DNA from: Phycisphaerae bacterium | GTDB lineage: Bacteria; Planctomycetota; Phycisphaerae; SM23-33 | DNA length: 45,885 bases | Direction: 5' to 3' | Assembly (NCBI GenBank): GCA_030745875.1 | Contig: JASLNT010000076.1 | Coordinates: forward strand, 1 to 45,885 | Part shown: positions 1 through 8,290 of the stretch, in pieces | How positions within the stretch are numbered: position 1 is the first letter of the stretch | How the letters are laid out: each line of letters starts with the position of its first letter | The notes under the pieces: generated by a model | Told to the model about the DNA's origin: nothing | The model's database searches: none | The model's input: only the letters and a program-made list of their open reading frames with translations | Translations under genes and position numbers: made by a program

Positions 1-22
1 AGAGTCCGGCGGAATACGCCGC

Positions 23-79
23 CCGCTGCCAGCCTGCTCCGGGCTCCGCTGCGCTCCGCCCTACGCAGCCAGGCAGCGG
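23..79. repeat. GC-rich inverted repeat (hairpin)
   Basis: The arms CCGCTGCC (23-30) and GGCAGCGG (72-79) are perfectly complementary. The interior contains CTCCGCTGCG and CAGCCAGG. Both short blocks also occur, in the same order, at about 13251-13286, so this may be a degenerate dispersed element. Confidence 0.45.
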
Positions 80-180
80 AACGAATGACAAGGTAATGGT
101 TCTCTCATAACAACTGGACCGAAGAACCGGGGCAAGCCACAGCAACAAGAAGGTCGAAAGAACGATAATTGCTTATTAGT

Positions 181-211
181 CCAAGAGAGACAATAGTCCT
201 GACCCGGTTTA
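181..211 (+). repeat. 31-bp direct repeat, copy 1
   Basis: This segment, from CCAAGAGAGACAATAGTCCT to CCCGGTTTA, is identical to 1835-1865. The two copies bracket the MFS gene in direct orientation. A 15-bp part recurs inverted at 5676-5690, so the sequence belongs to a dispersed family and is not simply a target-site duplication. Confidence 0.8.
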
Positions 212-423
212 GCGTTCTTCTGAAGAAGCGAGGCTCAAAGGACTTCCTATGAGCAACGATGATTCGCTTCAAGGTTTTTTCAACAAGTGATTAAAGAGCG
301 GAATTGGGGTCAAGGGAACGTCCATGTTCAATTATGCCTAATGATTGTATGAAGCCCAATAATTATGTATTGTCTCCCGAACTCAAGAAGTATCAATCAC
401 CGTAGGCGCCGGTTTTTCAAATA

Positions 424-1806
424 ATGAATGCTGAAAGACAAACATCCAATGCACCGCCATTTTATTCCAAATGGGCCAACACCCCCTTTGCTCCCGCTAA
501 ATGTCCGTTCTTTTACGGCTGGGTTATCGTCGCCGTTTCGACAATGTCCATCATCTTTTCCATGCCCGGTCAAACCGCCGGTATCGGAATCTTTACTGAC
601 CACATAATAGCTGCGTTAAATATCACTCGCCACCAGCTAAGCCTTGCCTACATGATAGGCACCATCTCAAGCGGCCTGATCCTCCCATTCGCCGGTAAGA
701 TCCTCGACCGCATCGGTGTCCGCTTCATGAGTCTTTTCGCTTCGATCGGACTTGCTCTCAGCCTGCTGATTTTTGCCAACGTCGGTAATATCAATACCTT
801 TCTTTCTGCAAGATTCAAAGTTACCTGGCTGGCCATGATCATCGTTTCGATTGCGTTTTTCCTGGTTCGCTTCTTTGGCCAGGGCAACATGACAATGGTA
901 GGCCGCGTCGCAATGGGGCGCTGGTTTAACAACTGGCGAGGCATGGCGACCGCTATCGCCGGGGTCCCGATAGCATTTTTCTTCAATGCCACACCATGGC
1001 TGCTCAATAAGCTCATAGACTCTTACGGTTGGCAGGGAACGTGCTACCTTACGGCGGGGCTCATTGGCATCGTGATGACTGTAATCGGCGTGCTCTTCTT
1101 CCGCGACAATCCCGAAGAATGCGGTTTGGTTATGGACGGGCTTAAAGAAGGCCGCTCGCAGCAAAACAGTCGCAAGCAACTCCACCCTACCCGCCGCCAG
1201 TTCACCCGCCCGGAAGCTCTGCACAGCGTTTCTTTTTGGGCCTACGTCCTGGGCCTGGCCGCTCACGGACTGATAGTCACAGCCATCGCTTTTCATATAA
1301 CTTCGATAGGTCAGGAGATGGGAAAATCGCGCGAACAAGCCGTCCTGATGTTTTTCTATTCCAGTTTTATTTCCATCCCCGCTCGCTTCGCCATAAGTTT
1401 TATCGTCGACTACACTCGCTTTCGACTAAGGTACGTGCTGATGATGCTCGCGGCGACAATCGCATGTTATACACTGGGCCTTGCCTGGTTCAACACAACC
1501 GCAGGCTGGATAGTTACGACTATCGGGTTTGGACTTTCCGGGGGAACATGGGGCGTACTGAGCAACGTAACTTTCCCACGATACTTCGGCCGAAAACACC
1601 TCGGCGCGATCAGCGGCGTATGCATGTCCGTACTTGTAATCGCCAGCGCCATAGGCCCGGCATATTTCAGTTATGGAAGAATGATACTAGGCAGCTACCG
1701 CAACGCAGCTTTCAGCACTCTTGTTCTGCCGCTAATAATTTTGATACTCGCCTTCTTCACCAGAAACCCTCAAATAACAAAAAGAGCTGACAACGAAAAA
1801 GACTAA
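424..1806 (+). CDS. MFS transporter
   Basis: This 460-residue protein is a 12-helix major facilitator superfamily permease. The first membrane segment starts near residue 30 (FYGWVIVAVSTMSIIF). Loop 2-3 carries GKILDRIGVRF (residues about 90-100), a version of the MFS signature GxxxDRxGRR. A second half with its own helices follows a basic central loop near residues 235-260. The overall look resembles the oxalate/formate and monocarboxylate branch, but the substrate cannot be read from sequence. The ATG at 424 has no strong Shine-Dalgarno site. The gene stands alone between two identical 31-bp direct repeats and appears less GC-rich than later genes, which suggests it may have been acquired as a module. 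Confidence 0.85.
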   Translation: MNAERQTSNAPPFYSKWANTPFAPAKCPFFYGWVIVAVSTMSIIFSMPGQTAGIGIFTDHIIAALNITRHQLSLAYMIGTISSGLILPFAGKILDRIGVRFMSLFASIGLALSLLIFANVGNINTFLSARFKVTWLAMIIVSIAFFLVRFFGQGNMTMVGRVAMGRWFNNWRGMATAIAGVPIAFFFNATPWLLNKLIDSYGWQGTCYLTAGLIGIVMTVIGVLFFRDNPEECGLVMDGLKEGRSQQNSRKQLHPTRRQFTRPEALHSVSFWAYVLGLAAHGLIVTAIAFHITSIGQEMGKSREQAVLMFFYSSFISIPARFAISFIVDYTRFRLRYVLMMLAATIACYTLGLAWFNTTAGWIVTTIGFGLSGGTWGVLSNVTFPRYFGRKHLGAISGVCMSVLVIASAIGPAYFSYGRMILGSYRNAAFSTLVLPLIILILAFFTRNPQITKRADNEKD

Positions 1807-1834
1807 TTAAAGGGGGCAGCAACGAATTTCGGGC

Positions 1835-1865
1835 CCAAGAGAGACAATAGTCCTGACCCGGTTTA
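1835..1865 (+). repeat. 31-bp direct repeat, copy 2
   Basis: Identical to 181-211 and in the same orientation. It starts 28 bp after the MFS stop codon. The two copies define a unit of about 1.65 kb containing only the transporter. Confidence 0.8.
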
Positions 1866-1905
1866 CGTTCGCCGTATTGGCCGAATGTGTGGAGGCGGCC
1901 TGATG

Positions 1906-2232
1906 CTATTGGCTGTCTTTGTTGCGACGCCGCAATCTGGGGCGACTGGTCAAAGTGAGCAAGGAAATGATGATGCCGTTCGAAAACATGACGAGCAGTA
2001 AGCCCATATCCAAGCCCATGGAGTACTTGAGTAATACCGTAAGACCCAAGGCCAGGCAAGCGATCGCAAACAGAACAAAACACCTGATCCGCCATCGCCA
2101 AAGATTCCGCCGTCTTGTCGGATCATCATCCACTGTGCTTCCACAGCACGGACAACGATCTCTGCAACGATCTTTGAGGAACGATAGACAACGATCTTTG
2201 AGCGACGAAAAACTGTCTTTATGTTCAGTCAT
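1906..2232 (-). CDS. Small two-helix membrane protein with a CPCC motif
   Basis: This 108-residue protein has a basic, cysteine-rich N-terminus ending in RCPCCGS (about residues 26-32), then two hydrophobic segments (about 49-67 and 74-92) and a basic tail. The CPCC cluster could form a small zinc ribbon with nearby cysteines. I recognise no named family. An AGGGG about 8 bases before the ATG serves as ribosome-binding site, and a plausible promoter lies just upstream (2263-2291). The N-terminal coding region contains three copies of CAACGATCT (plus-strand sense), giving the repeated peptide KDRC. The gene is antisense to both neighbours and monocistronic. Confidence 0.6.
   Translation of the reverse strand: MTEHKDSFSSLKDRCLSFLKDRCRDRCPCCGSTVDDDPTRRRNLWRWRIRCFVLFAIACLALGLTVLLKYSMGLDMGLLLVMFSNGIIISLLTLTSRPRLRRRNKDSQ
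2153..2197. repeat. Three CAACGATCT microrepeats inside the small membrane gene
   Basis: CAACGATCT occurs at 2153-2161, 2165-2173 and 2189-2197. On the coding (minus) strand these give repeated KDRC peptides. They look like local slippage duplications. Confidence 0.6.
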
Positions 2233-2262
2233 ATATATACCCCTATGGGTCGGAATATCCGG

Positions 2263-2291
2263 AGTGTATGCAACCCCGGACCTGGAGTCAA
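2263..2291 (-). promoter_or_regulatory. Sigma-70-like promoter of the small membrane gene
   Basis: On the minus strand TTGACT (2291-2286) and TACACT (2268-2263) are separated by exactly 17 bases. The match is 5 of 6 for -35 and 4 of 6 for -10. The expected start is near 2256, giving a leader of about 24 nt before the ATG at 2232. Confidence 0.45.
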
Positions 2292-2341
2292 TGAGATGAA
2301 AACACTGCGCCCCCGGACTTTCCGGAAATTCCCCATCTCAT
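2291..2341. promoter_or_regulatory. 8-bp inverted repeat, possible operator or hairpin
   Basis: ATGAGATG (2291-2298) and CATCTCAT (2334-2341) are perfect complements. Between them CCGGA CTT TCCGG forms a second small hairpin. The outer arm abuts the -35 box of the minus-strand promoter, so a regulator site is possible. There is no T-run to suggest a terminator. Confidence 0.35.
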
Positions 2342-2568
2342 CGGCGGTGGCGAAGGGGAAAAGAACCGGAGCCTGACAAATTTCCGATGAAGGCGAAACT
2401 GACCGATTCGAATACCTTCTCACCGGACAAACTGAAGCCCGGAAATCCGCCGTCGGGTGCGGCGGTTTGCAGTTGCGCCCGAGGGTTAGCTGGTAACTTC
2501 TGTGTGAATGCTGATAATTGCAGCAGTTGAAGACCACAACGTTGTCTCCTGATCTATTTGGAGCGTTC

Positions 2569-5500
2569 TTGAAAGAGGCAGTACTCAATCGATTGGTGAC
2601 ATGTGCTCTGGCTGTCGCGTCGATAACGTCGGCGTCGCTGGCTCAGCGCGGACATTACCTGGCCGCCCTGAACGATGGGCGAATAGTCTCCGGCGACAAG
2701 CTTACCGGTTGGCACGAGATCGGCGATGTGGTTCGCCTGGACGGTAAGGTTATTTCCGCGCCTGGCAAACCGTTGTTGTGGATCCGCAACACGGCGCTCA
2801 AACCGTGGTCCGCGGCGAGCCCGTCCTGGCCCGTAGGCCAGCGCGACGCGTATGTCGAGTTCTTCGACGGCGATCGGATTGTCGGGGCGGTGGTCGGCGG
2901 GCGGGGCGAAAGATCCGGACGCGACGGGTACATCCCGGCCCACCTGCTGATCGACGCCAATATGGCCAAACGCCATATCCGCCTGAATGCGGAGGTCGCC
3001 AAGAGGGTCAAGAGATATGTGCGCATCCTGCCTGACACCGTCAAGCGGGTTGTGTTCCGGAAGGGCCGGGGACATAAATACCGCCCGGGGTCGCTGATCT
3101 ACCGGGCCGGACGGCGAGAGGATTTCACCGACATTCGCTGGGGCTCGGATTCGGTGAGACTGCTGACCAAAAGCGGTGCGGTAACCGCGAAATTTGAAGA
3201 CATCGCCGAAGTTCACATGCCGCGAATCGATCTGTGGCGGGCTCACTACCGGGATCTGGCGGTGCTGAGCCCGGACCTGCGCACGCGCCTGGTCCGGATC
3301 GAGACAACCGGCGGACTTATCGCCACGGCAAGCCTGGCGCGGATGGCGGCGACGCCGTTCGTTTCCGAAAGGACGCGGCAGTCGGCGGCGCGGAACCTCG
3401 AAGGCCACGGCCGGACGGTCGAATCACTCGCCGCCAGGGACGTCAAGAGCCGCCAAACCATGGAAAAAACTCGCACCGCCTACGACAAGACGGTCGCCGG
3501 CTACAAGTCGACAATAAAGGACAACCAGGACGCATGCGTTAAGTTGCGCTCGCAACGAACCCAGCATATGGAAAAACAGGAGAGGGAAAACGCCGCGGAA
3601 TTCGCCAGGCAGCGAAAGACGCTGACCGAGGCGTATGACAACGATATCAAGGAGATCGAAAAACGCCTGTCCGGGATGCCCGCCGACAAACGCGACGCCA
3701 GACGAAAGACAGACGTTAAAGCCAGGACCACAAAGTACAAATCCGATCTGAGGAAGATCGAAACCCGGGAGCGTAAAGCCGAAGCAGACAGACTGGATGA
3801 CATCGACAAGCTCGATACGCAGTTGGCCTCCAGGGGGAAAGCTATCGAGCGGGCTGGAGAGAAACTCGCCGCTGAAACAGAAAAATTTGACCAGACCGTC
3901 GAAAGGAGACGCCAGGAGATCGATATCCTGGAGATGCGAAAGATCGCCTACGCCAATCTGCCCCGGGCCGACGGGTCGGCGGAAACCTGGGATCACATGA
4001 TCCAACCGGCATGGAGTCTCGATCCGCTGTGGGTGGACTTCAAGACCATCCGCATGCGATCGTCGCTTGCGCCAACGGAGTTCCCGCTTTCCCGCCTGGA
4101 CCCGGACAAAGCGATCACGCCCGCGTTTCAACCGTGGAGCAGGGACCGGAGCGCATGGGGCGGACCGCTCCACAGCGGGGGGAGAATGTACGCGTGGGGA
4201 TTCGGAGTTCACGCATACAGCGAACTGACATTCGCGATCCCGCCCGAGGTCTCGGCGTTTAGGAGCATTGTGGGGATCGACAGCATCGCCAATACGGGCG
4301 GATGCGTGCAGGCCAGAGTCTATATCGGCTCGATCGACAGCAAACCGCTGTACCAGAGCCCTCTGCTTATCGGATCGGGCAAGACAGGCGACACGGGTGT
4401 TGTACGGATATCGCCCCTTCCGAAAACCGGCGGCAGGCTTATCCTCCAGGCCGATCCGGCGGTTAGAAGCTGCCCCGACCAAGCCGATCCGCTGAACATC
4501 TGCGACAAGTTCGACTGGCTCGAACCGAAATTGATCTTCGACAAAGCACGCCTGTGGGACCCGGTTCGAAAGCATATCGGGCCTCGGGAGCGGGTTTGGC
4601 GCGATTGGACGCTGGAAATCGACAAACCGGATGCTTATTCGTGGGGGAGTTTCCCCGATCCGGTGACCGGGGATGCGCCGATGCGTCTCCTCCCGGTCGT
4701 CGCCGTCCGGGGCCGGGCGATGAAGCTGTCGAGGAAGATGACGATTCGCGGGGGCGACAAGTGGTTGGTTGTCGACGCCGGTTATGTCGACGGGAGCAGG
4801 CAGGACCCGAAGTCCATCATCCTGCGGATCGACGACGAGGAAGTCGCCCCGGAGAAGATACCGTTGCGACAATATTGGCGGCGTGCGGCGCCGCTTGTCT
4901 TTTCGGTCGAGAAGTACAAGCGGAAGGAAGCCAATGTCGTACTGACCCAGCGTCCTGACGGGAAAGCGATGTACTGGCGTCGGATCGCCGTGACCAACAG
5001 GGAGCCCGACGCCTACCGGTTGCTCATGGCGCTGAAAGACATGGGCGTCAAGGATATGCAGGTCTCGCGCGGGATCGGGCTGGAGATGCAGCGTCACGCC
5101 CGCCGCAACGAGCGTGTCGACGCGGCGATTAAACTGGAGCGGAAAGGCGCGGTGGCCAACTACTACGATCATCTCCACAGTTACTATCACGGATGGCCCG
5201 TGGCCAGAAGCCTGATGGGCTTTACGATCGGACCGAACTGGACCGGAGGGGACAAGGACTTCACGGAACTCCAGAAATTTCCAGGGCTGAGATACGTGGT
5301 CGTCACCAATGATTCCGGCGTCTCAAAAAAGGCGGTGGACGAACTGTCCAGGATAAAGCGGGGCCCCGATCAGCGCGGTTTCAGGATCCATCGACCCGAA
5401 CGAATGCCCTCGGCCCGTTTTGGTATCCGCTGCGGCCTTACGATACGCAATCGTCGCCACAAGGAAGTTGCGGTAGTCAAGGTCGACTGGTCGGGGCGGT

Positions 5501-5658
5501 TGATCGATTTCCGCCGGATCAAGCCTGGCTCGGAGATGAAGATCGTAACCGAGGAAGGATGTAGATATGAGGCTCACCCGCCCAAACTGTACTACAGGAA
5601 GAGCAGTCCGATAGCGAAATGCGCCGTCAAAGGCCAGACTGTCTGGGAAATCAAGTGA
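2569..5658 (+). CDS. Exported coiled-coil protein with NPCBM domain
   Basis: The reading frame is open from 2518, but TTG 2569 is favoured. It has GGAG (2560-2563) five bases upstream and yields a good signal peptide (two Lys/Arg, hydrophobic core, cleavage near ASLA-Q). The mature protein is about 1,000 residues. A mixed N-terminal part (to about 270) is followed by a long K/E/R-rich coiled coil (about 275-460) and an NPCBM-like carbohydrate-binding module (about 515-657: LHSGGRMYAWGFGVHAYSEL, then GIDS). A large uncharacterised C-terminal half follows. NPCBM modules bind glycans and are common in planctomycete exported proteins. No catalytic motif is recognised. It probably acts at the cell surface in polysaccharide binding. 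The GC content is clearly higher than that of the MFS gene. Confidence 0.75.
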   Translation: MKEAVLNRLVTCALAVASITSASLAQRGHYLAALNDGRIVSGDKLTGWHEIGDVVRLDGKVISAPGKPLLWIRNTALKPWSAASPSWPVGQRDAYVEFFDGDRIVGAVVGGRGERSGRDGYIPAHLLIDANMAKRHIRLNAEVAKRVKRYVRILPDTVKRVVFRKGRGHKYRPGSLIYRAGRREDFTDIRWGSDSVRLLTKSGAVTAKFEDIAEVHMPRIDLWRAHYRDLAVLSPDLRTRLVRIETTGGLIATASLARMAATPFVSERTRQSAARNLEGHGRTVESLAARDVKSRQTMEKTRTAYDKTVAGYKSTIKDNQDACVKLRSQRTQHMEKQERENAAEFARQRKTLTEAYDNDIKEIEKRLSGMPADKRDARRKTDVKARTTKYKSDLRKIETRERKAEADRLDDIDKLDTQLASRGKAIERAGEKLAAETEKFDQTVERRRQEIDILEMRKIAYANLPRADGSAETWDHMIQPAWSLDPLWVDFKTIRMRSSLAPTEFPLSRLDPDKAITPAFQPWSRDRSAWGGPLHSGGRMYAWGFGVHAYSELTFAIPPEVSAFRSIVGIDSIANTGGCVQARVYIGSIDSKPLYQSPLLIGSGKTGDTGVVRISPLPKTGGRLILQADPAVRSCPDQADPLNICDKFDWLEPKLIFDKARLWDPVRKHIGPRERVWRDWTLEIDKPDAYSWGSFPDPVTGDAPMRLLPVVAVRGRAMKLSRKMTIRGGDKWLVVDAGYVDGSRQDPKSIILRIDDEEVAPEKIPLRQYWRRAAPLVFSVEKYKRKEANVVLTQRPDGKAMYWRRIAVTNREPDAYRLLMALKDMGVKDMQVSRGIGLEMQRHARRNERVDAAIKLERKGAVANYYDHLHSYYHGWPVARSLMGFTIGPNWTGGDKDFTELQKFPGLRYVVVTNDSGVSKKAVDELSRIKRGPDQRGFRIHRPERMPSARFGIRCGLTIRNRRHKEVAVVKVDWSGRLIDFRRIKPGSEMKIVTEEGCRYEAHPPKLYYRKSSPIAKCAVKGQTVWEIK

Positions 5659-5675
5659 ACTGAAAAGCACGGGAT

Positions 5676-5690
5676 TAAACCGGGTCAGGA
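5676..5690 (-). repeat. Partial inverted copy of the 31-bp repeat
   Basis: TAAACCGGGTCAGGA is the exact reverse complement of positions 197-211. The match ends there. It lies 18 bp after the NPCBM gene stop and starts a repeat-rich spacer. Confidence 0.5.
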
Positions 5691-5762
5691 ACGAAAATTG
5701 GGCAGCGCCCTGAATGGACGAAGCTACTGGTCGCAGTGCGGAGAATTGATGCTTCTTGCGAT

Positions 5763-5819
5763 CACACACAATATACTGATCATCATGCCTGCGGAGCTTT
5801 TCTACAGAGCAGTTCTGAC
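5763..5819 (+). repeat. 57-bp dispersed repeat, copy A
   Basis: Starting CACACACAAT and ending CTACAGAGCAGTTCTGAC, this segment matches the reverse complement of 11866-11922 with only about six substitutions. The last 24 bases or so are identical. Both copies are intergenic. Confidence 0.75.
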
Positions 5820-5868
5820 GCGTCTTCCGTTCATTTCTACAGAGCAGCTCTGATCCGTTTTCCGTTCG
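5799..5868 (+). repeat. Two tandem copies of a 35-bp unit
   Basis: Units 5799-5833 and 5834-5868 both begin TTTCTACAGAGCAG and differ at about five positions. The first unit overlaps the end of the 57-bp dispersed repeat, showing that its terminal part was duplicated locally. Confidence 0.7.
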
Positions 5869-5893
5869 CCTGCAGATACAAAAGGAGTCGATC

Positions 5894-6643
5894 ATGAAAG
5901 CCTTTAGAGTAAACATCCTTTCATTAGCTGGTCTTGGGTTGCTAATGGCGGCGATGCTTGTGGGGCAATCGTCGTTGGGCGAGTGTTTTCGTCCTGATGC
6001 TGACCGAAAGACCCCGGCCTGCTTGCTGATTGAACCTGTAATCTGCCGATCTACCGAGGGCAAAGAGCCCGCAGTATCACGACTCGATCGCAAAGCTATC
6101 GAATCGGTGTACGCGCAGGCAAATATCCAGATAGCATGGCTTCAACCCCGTTATCTCGACCACACCGCGGCCAGAGATGGAACCGCAAACTGGAAAAAGG
6201 TGTCGGAAATCGGGGCCAAGCGCGGTCTTTGGGGATCCGGGCCGATCCGGGTGAGCCTGGTTTTCGTCAACGCCATAGGCGGCAAGCCCGGGCCGCGCGG
6301 ACTGGGCGCCATAGACAGCAGGCCGGAGCGGCCATTCGGACCGGGCGGGCCAATCTGCATCGTCGCCCTGCCGGACAAGCAGAAGGCCCCGGTGATGGAG
6401 ACATTTTGCGTGGCCCACGAGATAGGGCACTGTCTTGGGCTCGTTCACGCCGTCAAGGATCCGCTGGTTCCCGATGACAAGACGAACATTATGAGTGGGG
6501 GCAAGTACTCCGAGCGGATCGGAAAGAACGCACTAATGCCATCTCACATTCGCCAGGTTCGTAAGAGCAAGCTGCTCTGGCGGCGGTGTGTGACTGAATC
6601 TGGTGGAGCCAAATCCAGTCGCACACAGAGCAGTGGAAAGTAG
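5894..6643 (+). CDS. Exported metzincin-type zinc metalloprotease
   Basis: This 249-residue protein has a clear signal peptide (MKAFRVNILSLAGLGLLMAA, cleaved around residue 30). It has the full metzincin zinc-binding motif HExxHxxGxxH as H175-E176-I-G-H179-C-L-G182-L-V-H185, followed by a Met-turn candidate NIMSGG (M200). Metzincins bind zinc through the three histidines, and the glutamate activates water. The length fits a compact exported peptidase. AAAGGAG sits seven bases before the ATG. The next gene begins 15 bp later, so the two are likely co-transcribed. The substrate is unknown; peptidase function is inferred from the motif only. Confidence 0.75.
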   Translation: MKAFRVNILSLAGLGLLMAAMLVGQSSLGECFRPDADRKTPACLLIEPVICRSTEGKEPAVSRLDRKAIESVYAQANIQIAWLQPRYLDHTAARDGTANWKKVSEIGAKRGLWGSGPIRVSLVFVNAIGGKPGPRGLGAIDSRPERPFGPGGPICIVALPDKQKAPVMETFCVAHEIGHCLGLVHAVKDPLVPDDKTNIMSGGKYSERIGKNALMPSHIRQVRKSKLLWRRCVTESGGAKSSRTQSSGK

Positions 6644-6658
6644 TGAGGAGAATAAGGA

Positions 6659-7354
6659 ATGACGGAAGACGACAAGTTGAAAAAGGCAAAGAAGGCGCAG
6701 TTGCCCGCGTGGATGTTGGCGATCTGTTTCTGCGGTCTTATCGTTTCATTGAGCTCTTGTTCACACGAGAGTAGCGAGAGAGAGGACGTGTCCGAAGAGA
6801 AGAAGATGCTGCTGCGTTTCTATGACGCCGAAGCTGGTTACCTCACCGCGTTGGAGAAGGCCGAAACTGAGCAGCAGAAGTGGGATATTACGGCTGCCTA
6901 CGATGACGCCGGATGGTTAACGTATGATATACTGGAAGAGGGTCGCTTGCACGAGCATCCTCGCCCCGCGGCTAGGCAAATAGCTGAATGGCCGCTCCAA
7001 AGAAGACTGGTGTATTTCCTCCAACAACCAGATCGAGTTGGCACCGTTTTGTGGATGTACTATCCGGAAGTTGTCTCCAGGCTGAAATGGACAGTCCAGG
7101 ACTTGGAGAATATCGGAGCCAACATTGATAGCATGCGAGGGGAGGCGTGGGGCAGTGAACACTGGTGCGGCTCGGATAGACTGATTAGAGACGGCGGCAG
7201 CAAATGGTCAGAAGGTCAGCTTGCCCGGAAGCTTCTGAGACGACTGGTCAATCAGAACTTCAAGACCCGGAAACAGTTCGATGACTGGTTCAGCATCCAC
7301 GGGAATAGTCTAGTTTGGGCCTCCTCGACCAAGACATTTGTTATTCGACGGTAG
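6659..7354 (+). CDS. Lipoprotein of unknown function
   Basis: This 231-residue protein starts with a basic segment, a hydrophobic stretch (about 16-31) and the lipobox L31-S-S-C34, so it should be lipidated at Cys34. The rest is soluble, charged and rich in aromatic residues, with no family I recognise. GAGGAG lies about 11 bases upstream of the ATG. It follows the metzincin gene after 15 bp, suggesting a two-gene unit in which the lipoprotein may be a partner, inhibitor or anchor. That link is inferred from position alone. Confidence 0.65.
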   Translation: MTEDDKLKKAKKAQLPAWMLAICFCGLIVSLSSCSHESSEREDVSEEKKMLLRFYDAEAGYLTALEKAETEQQKWDITAAYDDAGWLTYDILEEGRLHEHPRPAARQIAEWPLQRRLVYFLQQPDRVGTVLWMYYPEVVSRLKWTVQDLENIGANIDSMRGEAWGSEHWCGSDRLIRDGGSKWSEGQLARKLLRRLVNQNFKTRKQFDDWFSIHGNSLVWASSTKTFVIRR

Positions 7355-7427
7355 CTGGAACAGCAAACGGATTGACGATCGGCCGACATGAAGCGATACT
7401 GATGTCCGGAACTTCAGGGAGCCTCTC

Positions 7428-7730
7428 ATGGACGTGATTATCTCCTCATCAGCCTTCATTTTGATTGTCGCGGCATGCTTATTCCACTGTATTCGACAAC
7501 GCAGGCGGAATGAACAGCTCGTACGCAGATGGGTCGACCAGCAGGGCTATGGAATGATCTCGTTCAGAGGTCCGGGAGGCGTTCCCGGATTATCCGGCGG
7601 ATGGGCTGACAGAATATGGGGCAATAGAGAAGGGACGTATGAATTACTTGTGCAGGACGAACAGGGAGGCCAGATCAATTTCACGATAACAGTGAGTTTC
7701 ACAGGCAAGATTAAGGTCCGTCGTCTGTAG
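7428..7730 (+). CDS. Small single-helix membrane protein
   Basis: This 100-residue protein has an N-terminal membrane segment (about 4-22), then an arginine-rich stretch (RQRRRNEQ) that would keep the C-terminus in the cytoplasm. A small soluble domain follows, with YELLVQDEQG and ending in a beta-strand-like ITVSFTGKIKVRRL. The domain looks like a compact beta fold, but I do not recognise the family. AGGGAG lies six bases upstream of the ATG. It follows the lipoprotein after 73 bp and may belong to the same transcript. Confidence 0.6.
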   Translation: MDVIISSSAFILIVAACLFHCIRQRRRNEQLVRRWVDQQGYGMISFRGPGGVPGLSGGWADRIWGNREGTYELLVQDEQGGQINFTITVSFTGKIKVRRL

Positions 7731-7805
7731 CCCGCATCCGACGCAAGAGAAGAACCGGGGCGGTTACAGGGTTCAAGGAGGCTTCCATCGTTTTGGCGCG
7801 AGGGG

Positions 7806-7811
7806 TATAAT
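7806..7811 (+). promoter_or_regulatory. Perfect -10 hexamer before the MpsC-like gene
   Basis: TATAAT at 7806-7811 lies about 37 bp before the GTG start at 7848. No good -35 box stands at the usual distance (the 17-bp position reads TTCCAT), so only the -10 element supports this promoter. Confidence 0.35.
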
Positions 7812-7847
7812 TCTCAGAGGCCAAACCGACAGCTAAGGAATCATCGA

Positions 7848-8228
7848 GTGACGAAAACAAGAGGACAACTTGAGGCCGAGATCAGCGAGGCCGTCATCAA
7901 GTTTGAAAAAGAGTACATGGGGCGCGGTCCCGATGAGACCAAGAGCTACATTATCGATGACATGATCCTGGTCCGCCTGAAAGGCGTTCTCACGCCGGCG
8001 GAGAAGCAACTGGCCAAGACGTGCGACTACGCCGACGGCAAGGCGCTGGTCAAACGGGTCAGGATTCAGCTTCTTGAGAACGGTAGAACGCTGCTGGAGA
8101 AGCTCATTCTGGACATCACCGGGCAAGAGGTTACAAGCCTTCATACGGACATCAGCACGGTTACCGGAGAGCGGGTGATTATCTTTGTCCTGGCCGGAGT
8201 TCCGGACTGCTGCGACGCGCCGGACTGA
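7848..8228 (+). CDS. MpsC/DUF2294-family protein
   Basis: This 126-residue soluble protein begins at GTG 7848 with TAAGGAA about eight bases upstream. Features match the DUF2294 (MpsC) family: the N-terminal helix with AEISEAVIKFEKEYMGRGP, the segment DMILVRLKGVLTPAEKQLA, the helix VKRVRIQLLENGRTLLEKLI, and the end TGQEVTSLHTDISTVTGERV. In Staphylococcus the family is linked to a cation-translocating, membrane-potential-generating system (MpsABC), but most members are uncharacterised and the partner genes are not seen here. A hairpin followed by six T residues (8255-8289) may end the transcript. The next gene is a cation/amino-acid type transporter. Confidence 0.7.
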   Translation: MTKTRGQLEAEISEAVIKFEKEYMGRGPDETKSYIIDDMILVRLKGVLTPAEKQLAKTCDYADGKALVKRVRIQLLENGRTLLEKLILDITGQEVTSLHTDISTVTGERVIIFVLAGVPDCCDAPD

Positions 8229-8254
8229 CGTTCTTGGAGATCTCCGTAGTTTCG

Positions 8255-8289
8255 ACGCAGATGGATTCCTGTTGATATATGCGTTTTTT
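8255..8289 (+). terminator. Weak intrinsic terminator after the MpsC-like gene
   Basis: ACGCA (8255-8259) pairs with TGCGT (8280-8284), directly followed by T residues to 8289. The stem is short and the loop is 20 nt, so this is a weak candidate. Confidence 0.3.
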
Positions 8290-8290
8290 C

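Larger units (their letters stand above)
1..423. other. Non-coding left flank of the MFS gene
   Basis: I see no convincing gene in this stretch. It holds an 8-bp inverted repeat (23-30 with 72-79) around a GC-rich segment and the first copy of a 31-bp repeat (181-211) that recurs exactly after the MFS gene. An AT-rich part (about 330-400) precedes the MFS start and probably contains its promoter, but I could not pick a convincing -35/-10 pair. Confidence 0.6.
2233..2568. other. Divergent intergenic region
   Basis: This spacer separates the minus-strand small membrane gene from the plus-strand NPCBM gene. It holds a minus-strand promoter candidate (2263-2291) and an 8-bp perfect inverted repeat (2291-2298/2334-2341) with an inner CCGGA/TCCGG hairpin. 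A fragment near 2355-2375 resembles the GGGAAAAGAACCGG core of the dispersed repeats at 11853. No further gene is supported. Confidence 0.5.

Noticed and set aside
3424..5190. Long open frame (588 codons) on the minus strand inside the NPCBM gene
   Set aside because: It has no recognisable motif and no start signal, and lies opposite a gene with a signal peptide and NPCBM domain; GC-rich antisense frames are often open.
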